Positions 10,337 to 23,034 of a stretch of DNA of 64,000 nt are shown in pieces. Below the pieces are notes generated by a model, which did no database searches, was not told where the DNA came from, and saw only the letters and a program-made list of their open reading frames with translations. The translations under genes were made by a program, and so were the position numbers. The first letter of the stretch is position 1, and each line of letters opens with the position of its first letter. The DNA is from Sweltsa coloradensis. Taxonomy: Eukaryota; Arthropoda; Insecta; Plecoptera; Chloroperlidae. The stretch covers positions 62,001 to 126,000 of the forward strand of contig JAMZAV010002018.1 in the NCBI GenBank assembly GCA_024449915.1, written 5' to 3'.

Positions 10337-11353
10337 CTAGGAAAACGCTCAGTTGGACGCGTTGATAAGCGAGCACGTGCTATAGCTAGACCCACATTGG
10401 ACATTTTTTTAAATTTTAAAATTTGCAACGTTCGCTGTCCACAGGGCCATGTTTCCAATATTATTTATTATTGCCAAGGTATTTGGGTAAACCCGTGTGT
10501 AAATCTTTACTTTGTGGATAAAATCCACCGCCATCTAGAGGACCTTGATTCCTTGGGAAAACTATTTAAACTCTTTGGTGACAAATAATACACTGCTTCT
10601 TCGAAAGTATTTTGATTACTTCTAGGTGGCAGTGCATTAGAAACATCGCGCGTCTTTTCGTTGCCATGGCAACGTGACTTTTGTTATAATGTAATTTCCA
10701 TTTACACTACTTATCGGATTAAAATAAAATTAACATATTCGTGACCGGACGGACATTCTAAATGATTTAGCCACCTCAGATTTTGTCGCCGATTAGTTTG
10801 AAAAAAAAACTTTCGATTAACTTTAATGTAACTTTTTAACTTTTTGAACGATTTTGCCACAAAACTAATGGCATTCAATCCAGATCGAAGCTTGCGGATG
10901 GTCAAAATTTCAAATCGATCCGAGCCTCCGTTCGACCGCTATCATGAGCCAAAAAAGCTGCGCGACTTTCCGTTGCCATGGTAACCGTACTTTGTTATAA
11001 TGTAATTTCTATCCACTACTTATCGGATCAAAATAAAATTAACATATTCGTGACCGGACGGCATTCTAAATGATTTGGCCATCTCAGATTTTGTCGCCGT
11101 TTAGTTTGAAAAAAAAACTTTCGATTAACTTTAATGTAACTTTTTGAACGATTTTGCTACAAAACTAATGGCATTCAATCGAGAATGAAGCTTGCGGATG
11201 GTCAAAATTTCAACTCGATCCGAGCCTCCGTTCGAACGTTATGGCGAGACATACAAACAAAAAAACAAAACAAACAAACAAAAAAAAAACAAAACAAAAC
11301 CGGTGACTATTTTTTCTGGCAGAGTCAAATGGAAACGCTCGCTTCGCTCGCTT
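10337..11353 (+). mobile_element. non-autonomous Helentron-like element, copy A
   Basis: It starts CTAGGAAAACGCTC with subterminal AAGCGAGC (10367-10374) and ends with GCTCGCTT (11346-11353), a perfect 8-bp inverted pair. There is no ORF. Internally, about 300 bp are duplicated in tandem (about 10650-10945 and 10960-11245), each copy with a GTTGCCATGG palindrome. Near the right end comes a CGATCCGAGCCTCCGTTCGA segment and then an A/C-rich run, a layout shared with the other copies. A shorter inverted relative lies at 25523-26232. Confidence 0.75.
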
Positions 11354-11399
11354 AATGACTAAACTTTTTTGTACATATGCATAAGGTTTTGTCGTAGGC

Positions 11400-11760
11400 C
11401 TAAAGTTGAAAATGGTTCAACTTTCTTACGCATTAAAACAGTGTCTAATGCGTTGAAACTTGAAACTATGTATTAAAACTAGTGCGTTTGTGTTTGCCAG
11501 TATGTGTTTCCTATGTTCAAACATTATGAGTACGCGTTAAAACCTTATAGTACTTACGTGTTATGTTTTTGTGTGGATCCGCCTTTACGCATAACAACAG
11601 CGTCTTATGCGTTAAAACTATGTCTTAAAACTAGCCCGTTTGTGTGAACGCCAGTAGCATGTACGTGTTTCCTTTGTTCCAACATTACAACTAGGCCTAC
11701 GTGTTAAAACCTTATGTTTGTACGTGTTATGTTTTTGTGTGGATCTGCCTTTTTAACTAT
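11400..11760 (+). repeat. about 170-bp direct repeat, two units
   Basis: Two imperfect units (about 11424-11582 and 11583-11755) each contain GCGTTAAAACC, TACGTGTTATGTTTTTGTG and GGATC(C/T)GCC. The unit also occurs inverted at 1205-1330. The class is unknown and there is no ORF. Confidence 0.65.
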
Positions 11761-11882
11761 GCCTAAGCTTAAGGATGTAGGCCTACGACTTGGCCTTAGA
11801 ACTACCTAGGTCCTAGTTGTGAATGAACCACGGCAATGGTCGTTGCCTTCATAACCGCCACAGCCCTAGGCTACTCGCTAGC

Positions 11883-12092
11883 TACTTTTATCGTTGGGAC
11901 CAGCCAACTTTTCATGTTAGAGGAAAAGTAGGTTAGGGGGAGTGGGGGGGGCGAAGTACGTATATTTTACAATATTATTTTATTATTATTATTACGAGCT
12001 TTGCCCCTCCCCTCCCCAAACTCCCCCTAACCTACTTTTCCCATCAGAAGACAGTGTTGTTGAAAAGTTGGCCGGTCCCAACGATAAAAGTA
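11883..12092. mobile_element. palindromic MITE-like foldback
   Basis: The left arm (from TACTTTTATCGTTGGGACC at 11883, through GGAAAAGTAGGTTAGGGGGAG) is matched by the right arm ending at 12092 (CTCCCCCTAACCTACTTTTCC ... GGTCCCAACGATAAAAGTA). The arms are about 70-78 bases with small gaps, and the centre is an AT-rich loop. It lies in LSM3 intron 2. Confidence 0.75.
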
Positions 12093-12229
12093 CCGGCTAG
12101 GCTAGGCCTAGGCCCTAGGCCCTACACTCTAGGTGTACCTAGGGCCTGGGCCTACGAGTGGACAATATGCAGGAAAACTGAATTTTACTGCTTATTAGGC
12201 CCTACCTCCTGCTAGGTCATATTACTTAC

Positions 12230-12337
12230 ATGAAGTCTACCTCGGAGTTCTCTTTCATTTCGCATCTTCACATAAATTCTTTCATCCAAACTCAACCTCA
12301 CGAGATCAAGTGGCTCCTTGACAGTTATTACTGGCAC
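12230..12337 (-). CDS. LSM3: LSM3 coding exon 2
   Basis: It has 36 codons, phase 0 at both ends, acceptor CAG at 12340-12338 and donor GTAAGT from 12229. It contains the Sm1 strand-loop-strand residues [14 protein letters not shown]. Confidence 0.92.
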
Positions 12338-12516
12338 CTGTAAAATTGATGTAAATAATATAACAATTTCAAGATGACATAAAAAAGTACATCATTCTTT
12401 CAGCGTTTTTAGACCTAGCTCCAAATTATTATGTTTGACAAATTTCAACTCAAAATAACGTAGGAAGTGTATTTTATAGGTTATATTTCGCCTACCTGTT
12501 CAGAATCGTCGGCCAT
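12230..12516 (-). CDS. LSM3: LSM3, U6 snRNA-associated Sm-like protein, first two exons (partial gene)
   Basis: Exon 1 (12516-12496) encodes MADDSEQ and ends in a GT donor. Exon 2 (12337-12230) follows a TTTTACAG acceptor and encodes 36 residues including [20 protein letters not shown] and ELRGRLH, then a GTAAGT donor. This is the start of the Sm1 motif of LSM3, a subunit of the LSM2-8 ring that binds the U6 snRNA 3' end and of the cytoplasmic LSM1-7 decay ring. Both junctions are phase 0. In the family the protein has about 100 residues; the rest (starting AYDQ in relatives) is not found down to position 1, so it should lie left of the window beyond a long transposon-filled intron. A truncated retained fragment is less likely, because the intron and splice sites are intact. 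Confidence 0.9.
12496..12516 (-). CDS. LSM3: LSM3 coding exon 1
   Basis: The start codon is at 12516-12514 and there are seven codons (MADDSEQ); the donor GTAGGC starts at 12495. The start matches the usual LSM3 N-terminus MADD. Confidence 0.88.
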
Positions 12517-12912
12517 GTTTGAAAACAATACGAACCACAGCCTACAAAAGTTGTCATGCCAAAACTGTTATGAGTGTCAGCAACGCCGAAGACAACAACT
12601 ACAACAACAACTGAAAGTGAAGCTCTTTGGCAAGGATCCGCGTCACGATAATCGAGAAAGCTGTGACAGAAGTCGTGAAACGCCATTTTCTGTGGTAAAC
12701 GATAAGTTTCTTTCCTTGTATGTAAGTGCTAAAAACAGTGAAATGACAGTGAATTAAATGCCGCGCAGTGTGTAAAATGGATTGACTCTTGGATTTCTTT
12801 TATTATAGCAAGGTGAGCTAAATTATTTGTAGAAATAAACCGTAAAATATCACAAAACACGCCTTGACATTTCAAGGGCTAAGTGATTCACTTGTCCACA
12901 CATCATCATGCA
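12517..12912. promoter_or_regulatory. LSM3 5' UTR and putative promoter region
   Basis: This is the sequence directly upstream of the LSM3 start on the minus strand. The plus-strand Gln-rich ORF here (12467-12757) overlaps the LSM3 start on the other strand and is not a credible gene. No TATA box or initiator can be assigned with confidence. Confidence 0.35.
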
Positions 12913-13165
12913 AGGCCTAGGCCTAGGCCCTAGCCTCTAGCTAGCCTAGGCTAGGCCTAGGGCATAAGCGACATTCAAATGTAGCCTAGCTCTATAATTG
13001 CAGTAGGGCTAGGTCGGAGGGCAAGGATGAGACATTTTAGACGAAGTCTAGGCTAGGCCCTAGGGCCTTGTGTAGGGGCCTAGACCTAGGGCTACCAATG
13101 CGATAGGGTAGGCTAGGCCTAGGCCCCCCTAGGCCCCTAGTAGGGCTAGGCCTAGGCCTAGGCCT
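12912..13165. repeat. dense TAGGCCTA/CCTAGG cluster
   Basis: The hexamer-like unit AGGCCT/CCTAGG recurs many times, with a near-pure run (CTAGGCCTAGGCCTAGGCC) at about 13146-13168. It is part of a window-wide signal, with further dense clusters at 30480-30720, 37330-37890 and 58870-59110. Confidence 0.85.
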
Positions 13166-13429
13166 AGGTAGGCCAACAACTTTGTAAATTGTTAATAATA
13201 TAGGCATATAGGCCCTAGACCAGAATGATTAAATTGGATTTGAAGGAGGTTCAACCAGGAGAATAAATCTTGAAAAATTCTATGTCTAGCCCTAGGCCTA
13301 GGCTAGGCCTACCATTCTTTGCATGCTGTATGCAAAACATTAGAATATCAAAACTCCTTCAAGCTCCTTTCCCTTGCTCCAAAGAATTTGGAGTTTGTGG
13401 CGAGCAATACAAGTAGGGCTAAATCACCC

Positions 13430-14224
13430 AGGAGCCAGAGGCCCAAGTTTTGAAAAATGTGTTTGCAGCCACAAGCCACCGTCAAAACGTAACCCTATCT
13501 CATTCCCACCTCATTTCGGTGACTTGAGTAAAATGCAAGTTTTGAAATCAAAACATACGTTGTGGGATAAATAGGTGTTGCTGATAGTCATCGTTGCGAT
13601 TGTTCCGAAAGTATCTAAGCTTTGTGAATGTAAAACATCCCCAAATCAATCAGAATTGTGTATTGTAGAAATAAAAACCAAATTGCAAAACATTGCCTAG
13701 GATTACGATGGCTGTCATTAGTGTAGAATGTCGATTCTCGAGTAAGGCCTACAATGATAGGCTACATAGGCCCTAGGCCTAGTAAGCGTAAATTTCTAAA
13801 AAAAAAAAAAAAATAGGTAGGCCTACTGGCTAATAGGTAGGCCTACAATGATATAAAAATAACGGATCAGCATAAATATACATTATTTCTTTCTAACAAT
13901 GTTAACAAACGAATGACAAAGGCCCTAAATCAAAGTCATGGCCATCTAAAATGAAAGCATACATTTCCTGAAGTTATTTAAAGATGCGTAGGCCTAAGTG
14001 GATCATAGGGGCGATGACATAAGCCTATCACTTTCACTAATGATCAAACCACGAGCTTTTCGGCCGTGGGTGGAAACGTACGTTTCGAAACGTGCGTTAC
14101 GATTTCAAAACTTGCATTTGGTTCAAAACGTATGGTTTGGTAGTCACGTGACCCTCCAAGACTCCAAGTCACTTGTTTTCAGAGGTAACTGCAAATGTAA
14201 GTTTTCAAAACTTGGGTCCCTGGA
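13430..14224. mobile_element. element with long interrupted inverted repeats
   Basis: AGGCCCAAGTTTTGAAAA at about 13438 pairs with TTTTCAAAACTTGGGTCC at about 14202. AAATGCAAGTTTTGAAATC at about 13531 pairs with GATTTCAAAACTTGCATTT at 14101. The order is preserved and inverted, so the outer about 130 bases on each side are arms. The interior includes a poly-A run at 13798. No ORF of note and no target duplication were identified. Confidence 0.55.
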
Positions 14225-15660
14225 TGAGGTCTTAAGCCTCAATGATAGGTGTAGCCTAATATGAGTTACACAGGGGTAGGCCTACCAGTCACTCAGTCAG
14301 TGAGAAAACCGATTTTGAGTTGTGTTTTGAGCCAGGCCTGCCACACATTATCTGTAAATTGGCTACATGTCGTCGTCGGCTCGTGAACCTGGACCTATAG
14401 TGCATTCCACAGCGAACTGAGAGTGCCTCAGGCTACGAAAGCCGGTTCCTTTCCCCAGCCGATCTTGGACATCCCCTAAAGTAGCTCGTAAATCTTGAAT
14501 GGGGGGTGGTAAGGTTCTGAGACGTTGTGTTCAGTGGAAGGGGGGAGGCAATAAAATATATAATTTAAAATGTGGTGCGTTCTTGACCTGCATTAATGGT
14601 ATTCCTAAATTACCATATCATTTCGTAAAACTATCGTTTAATAATATATTTCTGAAAATGCATGTTGTAGCAGTCCGTGTATAACTTTTATAGTTGTTTT
14701 ATAGTGGCATGTATGGTTTAGAGCAAGTCTTAACTATATATGGCTCACGGAGTAGTGGCAAATGACCTACCGCTATCGAATATTAAATTAACTTAAATAA
14801 ATAAATTCGAATTTAGAGTCTGCTCTATGAGAATTTCTCGGTGCTATTCTCGCAACTGATTTTCAGTGGGGTCAGGTCTTTTAATTTAAAGAGGAACGAA
14901 TGAATTTTAATTTGTTTCTGGACAGTCACCATTGTTAATACATAAGTAATACAAAATACAAAATACAAATCATTGAAGATTGTGTCGTCTAGCAATAATA
15001 TAAAAATAAAGATTAAAGTATAAGGCTACAGTAACAACACAACATGTACATAAAAAACACAGCTACAGATATATACCGATCCTGTATACATATTGATATG
15101 TCAAAGCGTTTTTAATGTTAAGCCATGTCGGCACCACCGACACCAACCCACGATATTTTGCATCGGAAGCAGAGAAATTAAACATAAATTCATATGAAAG
15201 CAAGCCACTGTCAGGGTGGTCATGATGTTCACAACTTTCGGTTGTATAATAGGCTTTTTAGCTCCGTGAATTAAATAAAGAACTTTTATCGTCTATGCTT
15301 CCAACCTTCCAGTTTATAGTAACTTGCTTGATAATGGAAATATAACATGCACAAGAGGAAGACAATAACGAAGCAAATATAGGCGCATCGACGGATAAAG
15401 GGCGGTCATGAATACGGGTCAATCTCAGTATTGTGACGGGTTTGTTAAGTTGGTTTATTCATGTTTCCTATGCCGATGGTTCCGGGTTTAAATCCGGCAG
15501 GCTGTGTTTTCTTTTTACTTCTTTCGATTTGGTAAAAAACAATATGTTGCTGGTTACTATTTTCCACAATAGAAAAGGAACCGTCCAAATTATGATAAGA
15601 TGGTGACAAAACATTTGTTCGCAATCTATCATGTTTTGACCACGTTTCTCCCAAGATACC

Positions 15661-15690
15661 TCCCCCCCCCCCCCCACACACACTCACACA
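15661..15690. repeat. poly-C followed by (CA)n
   Basis: Fifteen C residues run into CACACACACTCACACA. It is a simple repeat. Confidence 0.9.
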
Positions 15691-18041
15691 TTCAATGCAA
15701 ATTATAACCAATGTTACCGTGGCAAAAGTTTTTTGATAATATAACCATAAGATTGTTGGTATCTGTTTGTGAATTCCGTCTTTTACTGTTAAACATCAGT
15801 TATAAATAATAAAATATGTCATTATTGAGTCAATGACGAAATAAAAAGGTATTTTACGCGGGATTCGAACGCACGTGCGTTGGTGTCAAATATACGTAAA
15901 TGTCATTTTTTTTCTTTTCCTTCTTTTTTTTATCGGGTTGTGGTAGTGATATCTTTTTTATACGTAAATGTGTTCCACTTGTAGAATATGGTATGATATG
16001 AATATGAATTTAATTCTTTTTAATTTTAATTTTAATATTTTATTAGTTGTGGATGTGGCTCTGAGTTGGGAAGGGTAAAATCGTTGTCAGACCTCAATAA
16101 ACTTTATGATAGAAAAGATAGTTTACAACATGGCCATTGAACAAAGGAAGGGATCGGCAAACAGACAACAATAACACAAGGACTCGAACTAGCTGCAACC
16201 CCTATTAAGACGACACAAAGAAAGTCGGGGCTAGCCAAACTGTTCTGCATTTGGAAGCAACGCCAAAACAGCTACTCTCAGTTGATCATAAAATGGACTA
16301 TAGCTCGGGTGACAAACTCCGGTTAGGCCTACTTCATTTTTTACCCATGTGGTGCCGTCCACACCAGCTGTCAAAAACATCTAGACAGAATTCTGAACCT
16401 GAAAACGTTCTTCTCGATGCTTGATCACATATGCCGTAGGCTATGTTTTCTCGTCCTGGTTACGGTACTTCATGGACACTGCACCCCTCCCTGTATTTAA
16501 CATCAGCTGTATTTGACAACAGAATAAAGCATATTATATTATTCTATAGAACCCATAGGCCTAGGCCTAGCGATAGGCCTATGTGATATTGGTGGGCGGG
16601 CCGCGGGGTTGACACTGACAGTTGTCAAACGTTGCCTCACAGAGAAACTGTCTAGGGGTAGGCCTATGTACCTAGCCTACCTAGGGCATACACACATTTG
16701 TAACTTGATGGCTATCCAGTATCCACTGACTTTGCAAGATTTCTATGTTGAAATTTAGGACCTGGTAGTTCTTATCTTGTTCCTCATCCTAGCTAGACTC
16801 ACTGCTAACCGATAAGCATGTACACTGTGGGCGTGGCAATCTGCTGTCAAACATCACACCTTAGTCTTCTAGGCGTATAGTTCGCCTAGTTAGGCTATAT
16901 TTAAAGATCCGTTGTGCTAACTTAATTGTCCGGTGTGTGACACACTAGTCACTACTCAGCAACGTAGTTAGGGACCTATCAAACCCACGTGTTTTTTTAT
17001 TTTTAATTGTGTAATACCACTGGGCCAATTGCGATTGTTTTATCTGCAGTCGTGTCACATGTAAGACGTGTAAATAAATAAATATGTTCGTATTTATAGT
17101 CAACCCACTCAGTCGCAAAGGACATTAAATTTATAGCCGACCAAGCCAACCCTGTAGGCGCCGACACCGACGAGCAAACAATGACCAGACCAACTAGACT
17201 AATGCACCAATATGTCCATGTCATTCGAATTGTCCAGTAACTTTGTTGGAGAATTTGAATTCCGCCTACACACACTCGTAAACCCTTTTTTATATTTCGA
17301 AGTTGTGTTACGTCCGTTCAGTGAGAACATTCCAATAGTTGTCTCAAGTCTCAACGTTGTTTCAAGTAGAGTACGTAAGGTGGTCACGTACAGCATGAGG
17401 AATCTACTCCGCTCATCCGTCTCTACGGGACGGACATTTACGCAATGCAGTGTGGCGCCCGACGACGTGTGTTGGATGTTGCAGAAGACACTGGCAACTA
17501 GGCTAATTGGGACGATGAATTATAAAACGTTCTCGGAGGATCAGTGACGCTACGTTACATCCGACGAAGGGGGGTTAGGCGTGAGACTACCTATAAATAG
17601 TTTCCTAATCCAGATTAGAAGATGTACACGAGAATACATATTAATAGGTGTATAAATAAATAAGGGAAGGTACGTTTTAGGTCTTCGGTTCGGCCAAGGT
17701 TCTGCTGATGTCAGTAGGAGCATCCCAGATTCATAGGCCTACGAATTCAAACATTGGAGTGAGGAATTCTCTCGCTGATTGGAACGAACTATGGTCTCCG
17801 ATCTTGTCCTTCGTAATCTCCCACGTCTTATTATTGAGATTGGTCAGCGCTACTTTAGGGCACCGAGACCGACTGATGCAGGCACAGCTTGGTCGTGGGT
17901 GACATCGGGATTCCGTTTAGGCTCGTACAAGTACAGCTGTAACAAGTAACAACGTCAAGTCAGCAACCCATGTTTGTGATTTGTGAATAAAAGTAGATGG
18001 TATTGGCAAGTTACGGGATACTATCTTGCCTCAGAGAGTTA

Positions 18042-18068
18042 GATGATGATGATGATAATAATAATATC
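18042..18068. repeat. (GAT)n/(AAT)n microsatellite
   Basis: GATGATGATGATGATAATAA followed by further AAT units. It is a simple repeat. Confidence 0.9.
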
Positions 18069-21000
18069 TAAGTCATATTCAGAAGTAAACAATATTCGTT
18101 TTAGTGACATATTCATACTTTCAGTATCTACGCACGCGGTCTTCTTCGCTTCTTGTCTGCATTCACAATTATATACAACTCGAGTCAAATGACCTCATAG
18201 TTTAAATTTGTACCAGTGTGACTTGCTGTAGGCTAATGTGGGTAATTAATTTCCACTCTCGGATCATGGTTGAAGGAAGGCTACACATTTCTCCTGGTAT
18301 TGTAATGTGGCCGCTTGATCCGCCCAGACCGCCACCGATGATGATCGACGGTCGTAAAGTGTAAAGTGTCAAAGCAAAATGTCAAGACATATTTTGGCTA
18401 CCAGTGGAAATACAAGACTTTGTTGCCAACTACAAATAGTCTCTGTAACTTGTAAATTAGGCCTAGGCCTAGGTCATGGGCCTAGGTAGGTACCTACTCC
18501 AAAAGTCAAGGCACACACTTTTTGAACTAGGGCCTACCTATGTAAGCGTACGATGAGAGATACTATGAGAGATTGAAAATCGAGCCTTGAAAAGCCACGT
18601 CTATTTTTATAATGGGTATGCCTATTTCCTTCCGTTTGAAAAAAAAATAGTCTCCTATAATTTAATGCCAGTGTGCAATGCAACACAGAACGTTGGGCGG
18701 CCCCTCCCGTCCGCGAGCCGTCCAGTCCTAATAAAGCTCGGGGAGGTCTGGGAAATAGTCTAATAAAATACTCTGCCGAGTTGTTTTGCGACTTTTTACC
18801 CACTTGTATTGCCATAAAGCTCGCCAACGCGTTTGGTTGCATCCACTCGGACTGACCTGACACACCCCGTCTGCACACAATCGGACCCGCGAGGAAGTTG
18901 CGTTGAGACGGTTTCCGTAGAGATGATGGGAGGACGGACGAAGTCATACATTTGATTTGAGATTGAATTGAATAATTCACCAAACGCCCTTACAGCTTGA
19001 GCGAGGGTTAGGGAAATTTGTGTGTTTAATTTTTTTAATTTCTACTACATCAACGTTTTGGTGGTGGGGACTAGGGGTGGAGCTGACTATTTTTTATAGG
19101 GTTGTTTTATTTAGCAGTTGATGTTGAAATGGAATGAACTATTGTGTGTGTATTATTTCATAAGAAACGTGCGAGGTTGTGAATTATGATGCTGACATTT
19201 AAAAATGACAGTGTAGGATTGTTTGTAGGCATATGGTTCATATATTTGGAAAGAGTTCGCTTGTAGGACCCGTATTGAACAGCACAATTCTCACGTCATT
19301 TTCCCATTCGTAAATTTTTATTTGTAGTTGTTTTGTTTGCATGGTAGTCCTTGGAGCACAGCAACTTCGGCGGTCGAGCGGTCGGTCATTCACTGGCACA
19401 CTTGAATGCATCCATTACATCTACTAGGGCCGAGCTGTTGCATGTTGTGACTGTGGGCGAGTCGCGAGTCACGACACACATTTGCCAAGACGCGTTGTCT
19501 GTCTGTCGATAGCGATTAGCGGGGTTCATCAATGACGGGCGATATAAAGTTAATCGGTTTGGCGAGAGCGACTGGATGTGAGTGGAGGAGGAATAGGAGC
19601 CCGATTTGCGCAGGTGGAAAAAATCGGATTGTTGTGAACTTTGAACGACGTCTACTATAGCATTCTAAAGCAATTTTTAGTTTTTACAACATTTTCTCTT
19701 CATAAAAGAAAATGCTCTGCTCTGCTCCTTCAGATTGGTCATACTCATAGGCCCTCTTACCGGAAGTAATAATTGACAGTCTCTACTTGTCATATTATCG
19801 GGAGTAATAATTGGCACGACAGTCTCTGATGAGCACAGGAGCATCTTGGAGTCACTAGTCAGTGTAGTGGACTAGCACTTTGTACCGGTTGTCGTATACT
19901 GTGTAGCTGGTAGCCAACTACGCTCAACTGTGATGGAACAATTTATTGTTGACATCAAATAACAAGCGTGGGGAGTTTGATAGGAATGAAGAACCGTGTT
20001 CTTGCTGTAACAAGTAGACGCCACATCGTAAACAAATGTGTGTTGCTTCAAACAAGGGAAATACTTCGGGACATCAGACCCCAAGCAGTGATGCAACAGG
20101 CCAAACGGGACTAGCACAAAGCATGGTTGTCAGATCAAGAAGCCTGCTTGCGACATCGACATTGCCCCTCAACAAGAGATGGGCAACCCCCCTCCTCAAG
20201 CTTGTTTCTACTGCATGCACACGATGTTTCATTTTATTTTTATTACGCGTCATTGATTGACTATTGATTTCCAACGCAGGAGCTCCCCTTATTCCGGCAG
20301 ACATTGATGTACTTTACATATCCTCACAAATAATATTCTTTGTAAGTAACCATGCGTACAGGCTACGCTTACACACGAACCATGACCATCGCTCACTGTT
20401 ATGAAGTAATAGCCACGTTGTGAAATTAGCCCGTACCTAATGTGGTGCAGGCCTAATGATAATTATAGTGCGTGGAAGAGATCTTGAGACGATAGTAGCA
20501 TTGTCTAATTGGGTTTAAGTGGTCCCTCCTAAGTCCTAACCACTGGAATTGAGTGTTCTTTAAACCTGAACCTTGTCTTTTCTTTAACCTCACTTGGGTA
20601 AAACTATATTTCTGACGCGTTCCGTTCTTTGAAGAGCCTGCGAATTTGATTGTGTAGTCGGCAACACAATGCTTTCTGTCATCAAGTTGCCATCATGCCA
20701 GTTCGTCGTTGAGCACCGAGTATGTAGCATGGATGACCGCAATTGGTCCGAACAGCCGGGCTCCTAATTTGGTTCCAATAAGAGTTGATCGACACAAATG
20801 GGTTTCTAATTAATTATAATTAAAGTCACGTACCTACATCACGTTAATTATGGTCGCGGTCGGTGTCGTTTTAGGCTGTGGTGGGTCTTCAGTCTTCTTT
20901 AGTGCAATATCGTTGTAAGGTTTTCCTTGCTGGCAAAACTAATTGTAACTGGAGATGTATTGGCATTAATTATTCTTGATTAGAGGAGTTCTTATGGATA

Positions 21001-22957
21001 CTTTATGCGAAGATTGAACAAACGTGCTATAGGTACCGGTAGTAGGCTACTTAGTAACTAGCCTAGGCTTATTGTATCGCTTAATTATCCGAATTCAGAT
21101 AGAACGACGACTTGTTTGTAAGATTACAATAGCTTGAAAGAGATGTTACTAGGCTTCTTTCGGGAGCAGTGGAAAACACGCACGCCGGATTGCCAGTGCC
21201 GGGAACCCAACCCACGACCTCCTGCGTGCTACTCCCATCCTGAATATAGCAAGAAGGAGATTGGAATGGAATCGTTCTGAGAAGTGTAAACTGTAAATCT
21301 TGTTATTTCATTCTCCTTGCACCATATCATGGTGTCTCGCGTTAGTGCAACATCGTGGCAAGGCAGGCAGTTGGGCCACATTATTATGAATTTACTTTTA
21401 TGAAACCAAATCCGAGAGGAGAACAAGCTATCTATAATGACAGTATGTTACGCCTTACGTTTCTACGTGAATGTTATCACTGGTATTATATAATTAGCCT
21501 ATTAACCCTGGTGTATTTATTCAAGTTCAATACTTCATCCGGTACGCTAATTGAGTAAGTACCGGTACCTATAGGCCCTAGTCATTTATTGTATACATTT
21601 CGATATTCTAGGACAGATATTAACAAAATATAAAGCAGGTGGATGTAATTATATTTAATTGGATATTGCTTAACGTCTTATATTTATGCACTTTGGCTAA
21701 TCGAGACAAAGGGAGGGACGTAAGTGGTGACGCGGGGGGTCATCTAGCCCTAGATGACGATGGATCACCTCTCAACAAAAGCAAGAGTATTTGTAATCGA
21801 CGGCTCATTGTCATTTCTTAGCAATCTTCATGTCCAAGTTGGCTGGCTGGATGAGTTAGTGAACATGACTAAATTGAAATAAATTTATATGACCTAGGAA
21901 GCTTTGCGTGACGGCACGGTTGCAAAATATCTTTGGGTTGGACGTTGTCTGCCGTAGTTCCGAGAGAATGCTGTTCTTTCTTCCCAGATGCTGGAAGTGT
22001 GATGCAATGCGTATTGTCACGTTCTCGACTCACGAGCCGTCTTGTGTATCCCATTCCTACCGGTAGCACATGCTCGATCAACAGCATTTCGCATTTCCTC
22101 GCCTTGTAAACACTTATCAACCTTGACGTATCACGTAGACCTGTAAGATAACAAATTTTGTGGAAGGGAAGAGGATCGCTGCCGAACGCTGTAGCCTATA
22201 GCTCGTCTCGTACCGGTTCCTTCCTCCTGAGATCCGTGCTACACTAAATAGGGTTTGAACCCAACAAAATTCGTAGGTAAGATATTGTGGGTAGGGCCTA
22301 GTTAGTTTTGGAAATCTTGTCTTTTTTAACTTGTCCCATATAGGACTATTTTCTACCCCGGTTCCGCCGCACTTCCGTAAAGTGGCAGTGTTGTTTTTAT
22401 TGATGCTTGCTGTAGAGCAGGTGTAGGGTCATAAACCTGGGCGGTGGGGGGGGGGGGCAAACTTACTTAAGTTACATATTAAACCTGAATGTATTGTAGT
22501 AAATAATTGCACTCACCGCTACCTACATTTATACGATTAGACAGTCAACCTTGGTAAACGATATGTTTTTCATGTATGCATCGTCATTACATAAAAAATT
22601 AGGTTGAAATTTACTATAATGGGCCACTTCATGTTCATTTTAAAAAGTTTTTTGACCTCAAATAGTTGCAGTAAAACATCGTTTACAGAGTCCGAAAACA
22701 GTTAAAATATGACGAAATAACTGTAGTATGGTGAAATTGTTTTCAGGGCTGGGTTCGCCCCCACTCACTGCGTCCATAAACTTCTAATGGATATGCCCCC
22801 CCAAAATTTCAAATCTTATCGTGCCTGTTCTTGGGTATTTAAGTTTTTCTCATAGCGTGTACCTAACCCTTTGTAACTTACTGGTTGTTGGCTGAGGGCC
22901 TAGTGAATGTCCGAGAGCTAAGAAGACTCGGAAAACGGAATAGACTTTCAGTCAGGA

Positions 22958-23034
22958 TTGCTAGTTACGGGATTCGAACCCGCGACCTTCCGAATTAGAG
23001 TCGCGCGCTACGCATGTGCCACTAACAGTGTCAG
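22958..23034 (-). repeat. tRNA-like sequence (tRNA pseudogene or SINE head)
   Basis: On the minus strand, GTTAGTG at the start and AACTAGC at the end could form six of seven acceptor pairs. GGTCGCGGGTTCGAATCCCG is a strong T-arm/B box. The D arm and anticodon stem do not pair cleanly, so a working tRNA is unlikely. The 77-nt length is tRNA-like. Confidence 0.5.

Larger units (their letters stand above)
14236..22957. other. 8.7 kb without an identifiable gene
   Basis: The stretch is mostly AT-rich. It holds a poly-C/(CA)n tract (15661-15690), scattered TAGGCCTA, weak tRNA-like heads (about 16165-16250 and 21190-21245, minus), a (GAT)n/(AAT)n microsatellite (18042-18068), a GC-richer patch (18690-18920) and a G run (22446-22457). 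ORFs at 17003-17547, 18534-18983 and 20036-20304 show no domain I recognise and overlap other frames of similar length. I do not call them genes. Confidence 0.5.

Noticed and set aside
12467..12757. Gln-rich plus-strand ORF of 96 codons
   Set aside because: It overlaps the LSM3 start and 5' UTR on the opposite strand, and the Gln run comes from a simple CAACAA repeat. No domain was recognised.
12912..13170. CRISPR-like or satellite array
   Set aside because: The AGGCCT words have no fixed long repeat with unique spacers, and the host is eukaryotic. It is a short palindromic word cluster.
17003..17547. Overlapping ORFs on both strands (90 and 111 codons), one with hydrophobic runs
   Set aside because: No family pattern; hydrophobic stretches are expected by chance in AT-rich frames.
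18534..18983. Minus-strand ORF of 149 codons in a GC-richer patch
   Set aside because: It has no recognisable family, no splice context and a competing plus-strand ORF in the same place. Length alone is weak evidence.
22958..23034. Functional tRNA gene
   Set aside because: The B box and acceptor are good, but the D and anticodon arms do not pair.
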